This document shows positions 1-5,320 of a stretch of DNA of 8,440 bases, piece after piece. Under the pieces are notes generated by a model. That model saw nothing but the letters and a program-made list of their open reading frames with translations. It searched no databases and had not been told where the DNA came from. Source of the stretch: an uncultured Actinoplanes sp. (lineage in GTDB: Bacteria > Actinomycetota > Actinomycetes > Mycobacteriales > Micromonosporaceae). Position 1 is the stretch's first letter; the number at the start of each line of letters is the position of its first letter. Made by a program: the position numbers and the translations under genes. Location: the NCBI GenBank assembly GCA_934667465.1, contig CAKUMG010000203.1:1-8440 (forward strand), read 5' to 3'.

Positions 1-480
1 ATGGTCCGCGCCGAATGCGAGCACATCGTCGCCGAGGTCGTCCGCGAGACCGGCGTCCCGATCCTGATCGGCACGATGATCGAGATCCCCCGCGCCGCGC
101 TGACCGCCGACCAGATCGCCGAGGCGGCCGACTTCTTCTCCTTCGGCACCAACGACCTGACCCAGATGGCGTGGGGCTTCTCCCGCGACGACGTGGAGGG
201 CGCGTTCTTCTGGCGCTACCTCGAACTCGGCATCTTCGGCATCTCCCCGTTCGAGTCGCTCGACCGCGACGGCGTCGGGCGGCTCATCCGCATCGCCACC
301 GCCGAGGGCCGCAACGTCAAACCGGACCTCAAGCTCGGCGTCTGCGGCGAACACGGCGGCGACCCGGAATCGGTCCACTTCTTCCACGAGGTCGGCCTGG
401 ACTACGTCTCCTGCTCGCCCTTCCGCGTCCCGATCGCCCGCCTGGAAGCCGGCCGCGCCGCCGTCCTGCCCGCTCGCTAG
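1..480 (+). CDS. ppdK: Pyruvate, phosphate dikinase, C-terminal part (5' truncated by window edge)
   Basis: This is the last 159 residues of pyruvate phosphate dikinase, which interconverts pyruvate + ATP + Pi with PEP + AMP + PPi in the cytoplasm. The visible part is the C-terminal TIM-barrel (PEP/pyruvate-binding) domain. Family landmarks are intact: GTMIEIPRA at 24-32 with the metal-binding Glu28, [11 protein letters not shown] at 45-55 with Asn51/Asp52, FSRDD at 60-64, the catalytic-Cys loop [10 protein letters not shown] at 113-122 with Cys115 (equivalent to Cys831 of the Clostridium symbiosum enzyme), and [13 protein letters not shown] at 136-148. The ATG at base 1 aligns inside the family domain, not at a natural start; the full enzyme is near 880-900 residues, so about 700 residues lie to the left. 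The ORF ends cleanly in TAG at 478-480. The stop codon sits inside the first unit of a 35-bp tandem repeat. The neighbouring gene is convergent and no functional link is apparent. Confidence 0.95.
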   Translation: MVRAECEHIVAEVVRETGVPILIGTMIEIPRAALTADQIAEAADFFSFGTNDLTQMAWGFSRDDVEGAFFWRYLELGIFGISPFESLDRDGVGRLIRIATAEGRNVKPDLKLGVCGEHGGDPESVHFFHEVGLDYVSCSPFRVPIARLEAGRAAVLPAR

Positions 481-547
481 CCGGCGCCGCGCCCGCGACC
501 CTGGGCGCTCGCTAGCCCGGCTCCGCGCCCCGACCCTGGGCGCTCGG
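471..547. repeat. 35-bp tandem repeat spanning the ppdK stop codon (2 copies plus a 7-bp partial)
   Basis: Unit 1 is 471-505 and unit 2 is 506-540. Both begin CGCTCGCTAG and end GACCCTGGG, with a few mismatches in the middle. A third copy starts at 541 with CGCTCGG and then diverges. Unit 1 carries the last codons and TAG stop of ppdK, so the duplication places a second copy of the gene's final 10 bases just downstream. This looks like a slippage or unequal-exchange duplication. Confidence 0.85.
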
Positions 548-584
548 TGCGGCCGGGCCGACGCAAGCCCGCCCGTCGAGGTGC

Positions 585-610
585 GCTTCGGCTCTTCGCC
601 TGCGCCGAGC
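585..610. terminator. Possible hairpin terminator in the convergent ppdK/lipoprotein gap
   Basis: GCTTCGGC (585-592) can pair with GCCGAGC (604-610), giving a 7-bp stem with one bulged T and an 11-base loop. It lies between two convergent genes (stops at 480 and 653), where a bidirectional terminator is expected. No U-tract follows on either strand, so the call rests on position and a modest stem only. Nothing else is visible in the 481-652 gap beyond the tandem repeat. Confidence 0.35.
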
Positions 611-652
611 ATCCGTCACAGTTCCACGCGGACCTGCACTGAGCCCTTCCCG

Positions 653-1057
653 TCAGTCCCGGACCGAGAAGACCACGGAGTGGGTGCCGGACTCCAGGTA
701 GAACACGCCGTGGTCGGTCTCGCCCATCCGCCACTCGTCGCCGAACGTCAGCCGGCCCTGCACGTCACCGGGAATGATCGGCGACGTGGTGACCGGCTGC
801 CACTCCTGGCTGTAGCGGAACTCCCGGAAGTCCTCGGCCTCCAGCCGGGCGACCCCGGACTGCCACTTGCCCTCCGGCCCGCCCTCCTTGGTCTCCTCGT
901 TGACCCAGTACGCCTCCTCCGCCACGCCGAGATACTCGAGGCGCTCGATCGGGGCGTTCCGGACGGTACGCACGGGGTCCTCGCCCTGGCCCCCAGGCGT
1001 GCAGGCACCCAGCAGGAGAAGGGAGAGCAGCAGCGCCACGTGCCCGGTCCGGATCAC
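653..1057 (-). CDS. Small predicted lipoprotein, function unknown
   Basis: A 134-residue secreted protein. The N-terminus from the GTG at 1057 is a classic lipoprotein signal: Arg3 and His6, then hydrophobic ALLLSLLLL and the lipobox LGAC with Cys19 as the lipid-attachment residue, followed by a flexible TPGGQGED stretch. The mature part (about 115 residues) is charged and mixed in character, with aromatic-rich motifs such as EEAYWVNEE (48-56) and FRYSQEWQPV (80-89), and a C-terminal region ending in HSVVFSVRD that reads as beta-rich. I do not recognise the family. An in-frame GTG at 1066 is an alternative start; 1057 gives the more usual signal length. The reading frame stays open upstream to 1807 only because of GC bias, and that extension runs opposite the next gene. 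It is divergent from the membrane-protein gene at 1100, with 42 bases between, so the two may share a control region. Location: outer face of the cell membrane, by inference. Confidence 0.8.
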   Translation of the reverse strand: MIRTGHVALLLSLLLLGACTPGGQGEDPVRTVRNAPIERLEYLGVAEEAYWVNEETKEGGPEGKWQSGVARLEAEDFREFRYSQEWQPVTTSPIIPGDVQGRLTFGDEWRMGETDHGVFYLESGTHSVVFSVRD

Positions 1058-1088
1058 GCCACCCACATTAAGATGCCGTGTCACGGGT

Positions 1089-1093
1089 AGAGG
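1089..1093 (+). promoter_or_regulatory. Ribosome binding site for the 1100 gene
   Basis: AGAGG lies 6 bases before the GTG at 1100 and supports this start over the in-frame GTG at 1106, for which the spacing would be 12. Confidence 0.5.
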
Positions 1094-1099
1094 TCCATT

Positions 1100-1600
1100 G
1101 TGCACGTGACGACGCTGTTCCCGATTCTCGGCTGGTGCGCCGCCATGACCCTGCTGAGCGGCCTGCTGTACGACCGGTACGGCGGCGACGCCATCGCACT
1201 GATCATCGCGCTGACCATGGTTGCCGGCACGGGGCTGGCGCTGTGGTTCCGCAAGCCGCGCGCTGCCATGTCCGCGGCGCGCGGCCGGGTGCTGCTCGGG
1301 ATCGGTGCCGTCCTGGCCGCGCTGGTCGCGGCGGGCCTCGGCCTGGCCGTGACCCGGGGCTTCCGTGAGGCGTCGCTGGTGCTGACGACCGGTGCCGCTG
1401 TGGCGTTCGCGTGCCTCGGTGCCGGGAGCGCCGCTCACCAGCGCACGCTGATCACCTGCTACTGGCTCACCGTCGCCTGCACCCTGGCCGGGGTCGCGGT
1501 GGCGCTGGGCACGTGGTTGCCGCTCGTGTCGGGCTTCTTCGCGGCGCTGGGGGCACGGCTGGCGCGGCGATACCTGCCCAGGGACCGGAAGTCGAAGTAA
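1100..1600 (+). CDS. Multi-pass integral membrane protein, function unknown
   Basis: A 166-residue protein starting at a GTG. It is strongly hydrophobic, with about five predicted transmembrane segments: roughly 5-24, 30-50, 63-84, 92-112 and 117-150 (the last long enough to be two short helices). The loops are short. Several positively charged residues follow segment 2 (RKPRAAMSAARGR, 51-63), and the tail is basic (ARLARRYLPRDRKSK, 152-166), suggesting a cytoplasmic C-terminus. I see no conserved catalytic motif, no ATP-binding site and no transporter signature. It is divergent from the lipoprotein gene and convergent with the 33-residue peptide gene, so it appears monocistronic. It may work with the neighbouring lipoprotein at the membrane, but the only support for that is adjacency. 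The coding statistics, clean stop (TAA, 1598-1600) and signal-free membrane topology make it a real gene; the product remains unassigned. Confidence 0.8.
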   Translation: MHVTTLFPILGWCAAMTLLSGLLYDRYGGDAIALIIALTMVAGTGLALWFRKPRAAMSAARGRVLLGIGAVLAALVAAGLGLAVTRGFREASLVLTTGAAVAFACLGAGSAAHQRTLITCYWLTVACTLAGVAVALGTWLPLVSGFFAALGARLARRYLPRDRKSK

Positions 1601-1627
1601 CGCCGGGGACGGCAGGCCCGCCCGGAT

Positions 1628-1657
1628 GGCCGCGGCAGGTGGCCAGGAACCGCGGCC
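1628..1657. terminator. Hairpin between convergent genes (candidate bidirectional terminator)
   Basis: GGCCGCGG (1628-1635) and CCGCGGCC (1650-1657) are perfect inverted repeats, forming an 8-bp all-GC stem with a 14-base loop. It fills the 59-base gap between the stop at 1600 (+) and the stop at 1660 (-). There is no U-tract, which is common for actinobacterial terminators. Confidence 0.6.
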
Positions 1658-1659
1658 GC

Positions 1660-1761
1660 CTACTTGCGCCGGTTCGATCGGGCTGCCAGGAGCGCCGCTC
1701 CCACGATCGCGAGCACGACGACGAGGCAGATGAACAGGTGCCACGGTTGGATTGCGACCAT
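1660..1761 (-). CDS. 33-residue single-pass membrane peptide
   Basis: A very short gene, ATG at 1761 to TAG at 1660-1662. The product starts MVAIQPWHLF, continues with one hydrophobic helix (about residues 9-26, ICLVVVLAIVGAALLAA) and ends in a basic tail RSNRRK, so it is expected to sit in the cell membrane with the C-terminus inside. A TAAGG sequence lies 9 bases before the ATG. The frame stays open upstream to 2055, but that region is low-complexity Arg/Pro/Ala-rich sequence, so the short form is the sensible call. Peptides beginning with a PWHL-type motif before one helix occur in actinobacteria, and the start resembles TatA proteins. However, the TatA hinge and amphipathic helix are absent, so I do not call it TatA. 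Function unknown. The membrane-typical composition in the right order plus a plausible ribosome site are the reasons for listing it. Confidence 0.6.
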   Translation of the reverse strand: MVAIQPWHLFICLVVVLAIVGAALLAARSNRRK

Positions 1762-1978
1762 GTCCGCGGACCTTACCCGGAACTGACCGCGCGGGAGCGA
1801 CGCGCAACGCGCTGTCAGCCGGGACGGCCGTGCCCTGCCAGCGGGGGCGGCCCGCCGGAACGATGCCGCGGACGGGAAGCAGGGCCGTCGAATCGGGTGG
1901 CGGCAGCGGCGGAGCGCCGGCCCGGGCGACAGCCCCCTGGCGCCGGCCCGGGGCGCCTGCCGATCGGGCACGACGGCT

Positions 1979-2095
1979 CCGGCGCGGCGCCCCGATGTGC
2001 CCCGGCTCGATGGTGGAGGCCGGCTCGGAGCGGCACAGCGAGCCCGGTGCGGCACCCCGATGCGCCCCGGCCCGGATGGTGGAGGTCGGATCGGG
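1979..2095. repeat. Pair of about 50-bp imperfect direct repeats
   Basis: Copy A (1979-2028) and copy B (2044-2095) share the order CCGG(C/T)GCGGC(G/A)CCCCGATG, then (T/C)GCCCCGGC, then GATGGTGGAGG, then CGG and TCGG, with a few substitutions and a two-base length difference. Start-to-start distance is 65 bp. Copy B's halves form the 2064-2103 hairpin with the GATGGTGGAGG core in its loop; copy A can form a weaker CCGGC/GCCGG stem around the same core. This might be a REP-like intergenic element or a local duplication. Confidence 0.7.
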
Positions 2096-2103
2096 CCCGG
2101 GGC
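2064..2103 (-). terminator. Candidate terminator of the kinase operon
   Basis: GCCCCGGCCCG (2064-2074) pairs with CGGGCCCGGGGC (2092-2103), giving an 11-bp all-GC stem with a single bulged base and a 17-base loop. It begins about 30 bases after the kinase stop codon (2133-2135) in the direction of transcription. There is no U-tract. Position and strength suggest transcription termination or 3'-end protection of the operon mRNA. Confidence 0.5.
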
Positions 2104-2106
2104 GGC

Positions 2107-2147
2107 AGGGCGGGGTCAGCGCGAGGGCGGGGTCAGCGGGAGGGCGG
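2107..2147. repeat. 17-bp tandem repeat containing the kinase stop codon
   Basis: Copy 1 (2107-2123) and copy 2 (2124-2140) read AGGGCGGGGTCAGCG followed by (C/G)G, differing at one base. A 7-base partial copy (2141-2147) follows. Read on the minus strand, the TGA in copy 2 (2133-2135) is the stop of the histidine kinase, and copy 1 supplies the same TGA 17 bases later in another frame. Confidence 0.8.
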
Positions 2148-3611
2148 CTCCGTCAACGGCAGCTTGACCAGGAAGCGGGTGTTGCCGGGCTGGGAGTGCA
2201 GGGTGATGTCGCCGCCGTGGCCGTTGACGACGATGCGGTAGGAGATGTCGAGGCCGAGGCCCGTGCCCTCGCCGACCGCCTTGGTGGTGAAGAAGGGCTC
2301 GAAGACGCGCTTGCGCAGCTCCTCCGGGACGCCCGGGCCGGTGTCGCCGATGGAGACGATGAGGTGGTCGTCCTCGCGGGCGGTGGCCAGGGTGAGGGTG
2401 CCGGCGCCGTGCATCGCCTGGACCGCGTTGTCGATGATGTTGGTCCAGACCTGGTTGAGCTCGGCCGGGTGGGCCGGGATCTGGGGCAGCGTGCGGTCGT
2501 AGTCCTTGACGACCTTGACGCCGTCGCCGATCTTGTGGCCGAGCATCACGAGGGTGCTGTCGAGGCCGCTGTGCACGTCGATCCACTGGTGGGCGGCGCG
2601 GTCGAGCTGGCTGTACTGCTTGGCCGCGGTGACCAGGGAGGAGACGCGGCCGGTGGCGTCCTCGATGTCGCTCATCAGCTGCTCGGTCTCGAGCGCGTAG
2701 CCGAGCCAGTGGATGGCCTGGTCGAGCAGCTCGGGCGTGCCGACCCTGGCCTCGATCTCGTCGAGGCAGTCGACGTCGAGCCCGCCCTGTGCGAAGACCG
2801 GGGCGAGGTCCCAGCCGTTGGTGACGTTGCGCTCCTCCATCCAGTCGCCCAGCTCGTCCTCGCGGTCGGCGGCCTGCATGGCGGTCAGCGCCGGCGCCTT
2901 GGCCGCGCGCTCGATGACCTCCTCCTGCAGCTCGACCAGGGCGTCGAGGCGGTCCGGGGCGACCTTGCCGGCGGCGAGCATGCCGAGCTTGTGGCGCATG
3001 CCGGCGACGCGCTGGCGCAGGGCGCCGGTGGCGCGGCCGGCCGCGGCGGCCGGGTTGTTGAGCTCGTGCATCAGGCCGGCGGAGAGGGCGCCGAGGGCGG
3101 CGAGGCGCTGGCGCTCGCTGATCGCGGCCTGCGTGTTCTGGTAGCCCAGGGCGAGACCCTCGAGCAGGTGCAGCGCCATCGGGAACCACTCGCGCATCAG
3201 CTGGGCGAAGTCGCCCGCCTCGAGCACGAAGAAGTCGCTGTCGTCGAGGGCGTGCGCGCTCGTCGCATACTTGCGCTGGACGCCGTCGTCGCGGATGTAG
3301 GCCTGGACGGCGCCGAGGTAGACGCCGCGCTGCTCGGTGCGGGTGGTGCGGACGTCGTCCTGCCCGACCCGGCGGGTGAGCGCGATCGTGCCGCTGAGCA
3401 GCACCAGGAACAGCTCGGCCGGGTCGCCCTCGCGGATGACCACGGAACCGGCCGGGGCGTGCATGGTGCAGCCGTGCTCCGCGATCCAGGCGAGCTGGTC
3501 GTCGGTCAGTTTCTCGAACAGGAACAGCGTCTTGAGCTCGGCGGCGGAGAGCTTGCCCGGCTCGCAGGGCGCGAGCCGGACGTCTCCGGAGGAGTCGAGT
3601 CTGTCGCTCAT
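2133..3611 (-). CDS. Sensor histidine kinase with N-terminal cyclic-nucleotide-binding-like domain
   Basis: A 492-residue cytoplasmic protein without transmembrane segments. Residues about 25-140 form a cNMP-binding-type beta-barrel (LFEKLTDDQLAWIAEHG, then GSVVIREGDPAELFLVLLSGTIAL). The phosphate-binding cassette is atypical (YLGAVQAYIRDDG at 98-110), without the usual Glu and Arg, so cAMP binding is doubtful. The kinase core follows: phospho-acceptor His182 in LMHELNNP, a long helical insert (about 200-310), N-box NQVWTNIIDNAVQAM (386-400), G1 box DTGPGVP (423-429), F-box FEPFFTTK (437-444) and G2 box GEGTGLGL (447-454). His182 and Asn386 are 204 residues apart, much longer than in a standard kinase. 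The ATG at 3611-3609 overlaps the stop of the upstream gene (TGATG), and GGAGG at 3619-3623 sits 7 bases before it, so the two genes are translationally coupled. Its likely partner is the receiver domain of that upstream protein. The signal it senses is unknown. Confidence 0.92.
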   Translation of the reverse strand: MSDRLDSSGDVRLAPCEPGKLSAAELKTLFLFEKLTDDQLAWIAEHGCTMHAPAGSVVIREGDPAELFLVLLSGTIALTRRVGQDDVRTTRTEQRGVYLGAVQAYIRDDGVQRKYATSAHALDDSDFFVLEAGDFAQLMREWFPMALHLLEGLALGYQNTQAAISERQRLAALGALSAGLMHELNNPAAAAGRATGALRQRVAGMRHKLGMLAAGKVAPDRLDALVELQEEVIERAAKAPALTAMQAADREDELGDWMEERNVTNGWDLAPVFAQGGLDVDCLDEIEARVGTPELLDQAIHWLGYALETEQLMSDIEDATGRVSSLVTAAKQYSQLDRAAHQWIDVHSGLDSTLVMLGHKIGDGVKVVKDYDRTLPQIPAHPAELNQVWTNIIDNAVQAMHGAGTLTLATAREDDHLIVSIGDTGPGVPEELRKRVFEPFFTTKAVGEGTGLGLDISYRIVVNGHGGDITLHSQPGNTRFLVKLPLTEPPSR

Positions 3612-5269
3612 CACTGCGCCTCCAGATAGCGGTGGACCAGCGTGACGGCCATCGCGCCCTCGCCGACCGCCGAGGCCACCCGCTTGACCGAGTTGGCCCG
3701 GACGTCGCCGGCGGCGAAGATGCCGGGAACACTGCACTCCAGGTAGAACGGATCGCGGTCCCGATCCCATCCCGCCGGGCGGTTGCCATTTGCCAGCAGG
3801 TCCGGCCCGGTGTAGACGAAGCCCTTGCCGTCGCGGGCCACCGCGTCGCCGAGCCAGTCGGTGCGCGGCTCGGCGCCGATGAAGATGAAGAGGTAACCGC
3901 ACTCGACCGAGGCCCGGTTGCCCTCCTTGTTGTCGCAGATGGTGATCGCCTGCAGGTGCCCGTTGCCCTCGGCGGCGACGACCTCGCAGCGGGTCCGCAC
4001 CTTGATGTTGGGGACCTGCGCGAGCTGCTGGATGAGGTAGTAGGACATGGACGCCTCGAGCGAGTCGCCGCGGACCAGCAGCGTGACCGTGCGCGCATAC
4101 TTCGAGAAGAACAGCGCCGCCTGCCCGGCCGAGTTGGCGCCGCCGACGATGTAGACGTCGCTGCCGGCGCACGAGGGGCCCTCGGTCGCGGCCGAGCCGT
4201 AGTAGACGCCCGAGCCGGTCAGCTGCGCAATGCCCTCCGCGGCCAGCGGGCGGTAGGAGACGCCGGTGGCCAGCACGATCGAGTGCGCGGAGACCTCGCC
4301 GCCGTCGGCGAACGTCAGCGTGCGGGCGGAACCGTCGGCCCGCAGGCCGGTGACCTCGCGGGTGTTGAGCACCTCGGCCTCGAACTTGCCCGCCTGGCGC
4401 CGAGCCCGGTCGGTCAGCTGGGCGCCGGAGACGCCGTCGGGGAAGCCCAGATAATTCTCGATGCGGGAGCTCTGGCCGGCCTGGCCGCCGACGGCCTGCC
4501 GCTCGACGAGCAGCGTCTTGAGGCCCTCGGAGGCGCCGTAGACGGCCGCGCCCAGCCCGGCCGGGCCGCCGCCGACGATGACGAGGTCGTAGAAGTCGCG
4601 GTTGGGGCTGGTGGAGAGCCCGGCAGCCTCGGCCACCTCGAGCGTGGTGGGCTTGGTCAGGGCCCGGCCGTCGGCGGTCACCACGAGCGGGACGGACTCG
4701 GGGCCGACCCCCGCGGCGTCGAGCAGGCGGCGCCCCTCGGGGTCGTCGGCCGAGAACCACTGGTAGGGCACCAGGTTGCGGGCCAGGAAGTCGCGGATCT
4801 CGTAGGACCCCTCGCTCCAGCGGTGCCCGACCACCCGGATGTCGGCGACCTCGCGGTCGTGGGTGGCCTGCCACGCGTCGAGCAGGGCGTCGATCACCGG
4901 GTAGAGCTTCTCCTCCGGCGGGTCCCAGGGCTTGAGCAGGTAGTGATCGACGTCGACCACGTTGATCGCCTGGATCGCGGCGTCGGTGTCGGCATACGCC
5001 GTGAGCAGGGCCCGCCGGGCGCGGGGGAACAGGTCCATCGCCTGCTCGAGGAACTCGATGCCGTTCATCTGGGGCATGCGGTAGTCGGCGAGGATCACGG
5101 CGACCCGGCCGCCGCGCAACTTGATGTCGCGGAGCGCCTCGAGCGCGTCGGCGGCCGAGGAGGCCCGGATGATGCGGTAGTGCTCGCCGTAACGCCGGCG
5201 CAGGTCGCGGGCGATGGCCCGGGACACCGAGGGGTCGTCGTCGACGGTCAGGATCGCGGCATTACCCAT
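3611..5269 (-). CDS. Response regulator fused to a thioredoxin-reductase-like FAD/NAD(P)H oxidoreductase
   Basis: A 552-residue soluble three-part protein. (1) Receiver domain, residues 1-130: acidic pocket Asp10-12, phospho-acceptor Asp62 in LADYRMP, Thr90 and Lys113 in LLKPW, all intact. (2) Glutaredoxin/thioredoxin-fold domain, about 143-218, with a cis-Pro-type SVPLV (192-196); the expected CxxC position reads Ser152-Glu-Gly-Ser155. (3) Thioredoxin-reductase-like flavoprotein, about 225-552: FAD-binding GGGPAG at 233-238, the nucleotide-binding IVGGANSAGQAA at 374-385, and the second FAD contact GIFAAGDV at 516-523. The redox CxxC of true thioredoxin reductase is missing; the region reads GVYYGSAATEGPSC (354-367), leaving one nearby Cys. 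It probably oxidises NAD(P)H through FAD, but the acceptor is unknown. GAGGA (5276-5280) lies 6 bases before the ATG. It is the middle gene of the operon, overlapping the kinase gene by one base. Databases name such proteins fused response regulator/thioredoxin-disulfide reductase; the missing cysteines argue against reading that literally. Confidence 0.93.
   Translation of the reverse strand: MGNAAILTVDDDPSVSRAIARDLRRRYGEHYRIIRASSAADALEALRDIKLRGGRVAVILADYRMPQMNGIEFLEQAMDLFPRARRALLTAYADTDAAIQAINVVDVDHYLLKPWDPPEEKLYPVIDALLDAWQATHDREVADIRVVGHRWSEGSYEIRDFLARNLVPYQWFSADDPEGRRLLDAAGVGPESVPLVVTADGRALTKPTTLEVAEAAGLSTSPNRDFYDLVIVGGGPAGLGAAVYGASEGLKTLLVERQAVGGQAGQSSRIENYLGFPDGVSGAQLTDRARRQAGKFEAEVLNTREVTGLRADGSARTLTFADGGEVSAHSIVLATGVSYRPLAAEGIAQLTGSGVYYGSAATEGPSCAGSDVYIVGGANSAGQAALFFSKYARTVTLLVRGDSLEASMSYYLIQQLAQVPNIKVRTRCEVVAAEGNGHLQAITICDNKEGNRASVECGYLFIFIGAEPRTDWLGDAVARDGKGFVYTGPDLLANGNRPAGWDRDRDPFYLECSVPGIFAAGDVRANSVKRVASAVGEGAMAVTLVHRYLEAQ
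3619..3623 (-). promoter_or_regulatory. Ribosome binding site of the kinase gene, inside the upstream coding region
   Basis: GGAGG on the minus strand, 7 bases before the ATG at 3611, lies in the last codons of the flavoprotein gene. It fixes the kinase start at the TGATG overlap and rules out the longer open frame running up to 4874. Confidence 0.8.
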
Positions 5270-5275
5270 GAGCAG

Positions 5276-5280
5276 TCCTC
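5276..5280 (-). promoter_or_regulatory. Ribosome binding site of the flavoprotein gene
   Basis: GAGGA on the minus strand, 6 bases before the ATG at 5269. The whole 51-base gap to the NAD kinase stop (5321) shows no terminator-like hairpin with a T-run, in keeping with co-transcription. Confidence 0.7.
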
Positions 5281-5320
5281 AGCCGTAGGGGGTCTCGGTC
5301 GGGGGGTGGGCGGCGCCGGG

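Larger units (their letters stand above)
1762..2132. other. 371-base stretch without a recognisable gene
   Basis: This very GC-rich spacer lies between the 33-residue peptide gene and the 3' end of the kinase operon. All open frames here are Arg/Pro/Ala/Gly-rich and have no recognisable motif. It contains a 13-bp repeat GCGCCGGCCCGGG at 1914-1926 and 1940-1952, a short GGCGCC hairpin (1939-1957), a pair of about 50-bp direct repeats (1979-2095), a strong hairpin (2064-2103) and most of a 17-bp tandem repeat (from 2107). Any promoter of the peptide gene should lie just above 1761 on the minus strand; I cannot point to convincing -35/-10 boxes. Confidence 0.6.

Noticed and set aside
1..480. Complete short PEP-binding protein starting at the ATG at base 1
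   Set aside because: The Met aligns to the interior of the PPDK C-terminal domain, and the fragment lacks the first strands of the barrel; it is a window-edge truncation.
1660..1761. TatA homologue
   Set aside because: The start resembles TatA, but the phenylalanine-glycine hinge and the following amphipathic helix are missing and the peptide ends at 33 residues.
653..1807. Lipoprotein frame extended to 384 codons
   Set aside because: The extension lies opposite the 1100-1600 membrane protein and would bury the signal peptide and lipobox inside the protein.
471..2147. CRISPR array or attachment site from the repeats
   Set aside because: The repeats are tandem without unique spacers, or only two copies, and there is no cas, integrase or tRNA gene nearby.
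2133..4874. Kinase frame extended to 913 codons
   Set aside because: The part above 3611 is Arg/Pro/Gly-rich and overlaps the flavoprotein gene in another frame; GGAGG and the ATG at 3611 mark the real start.
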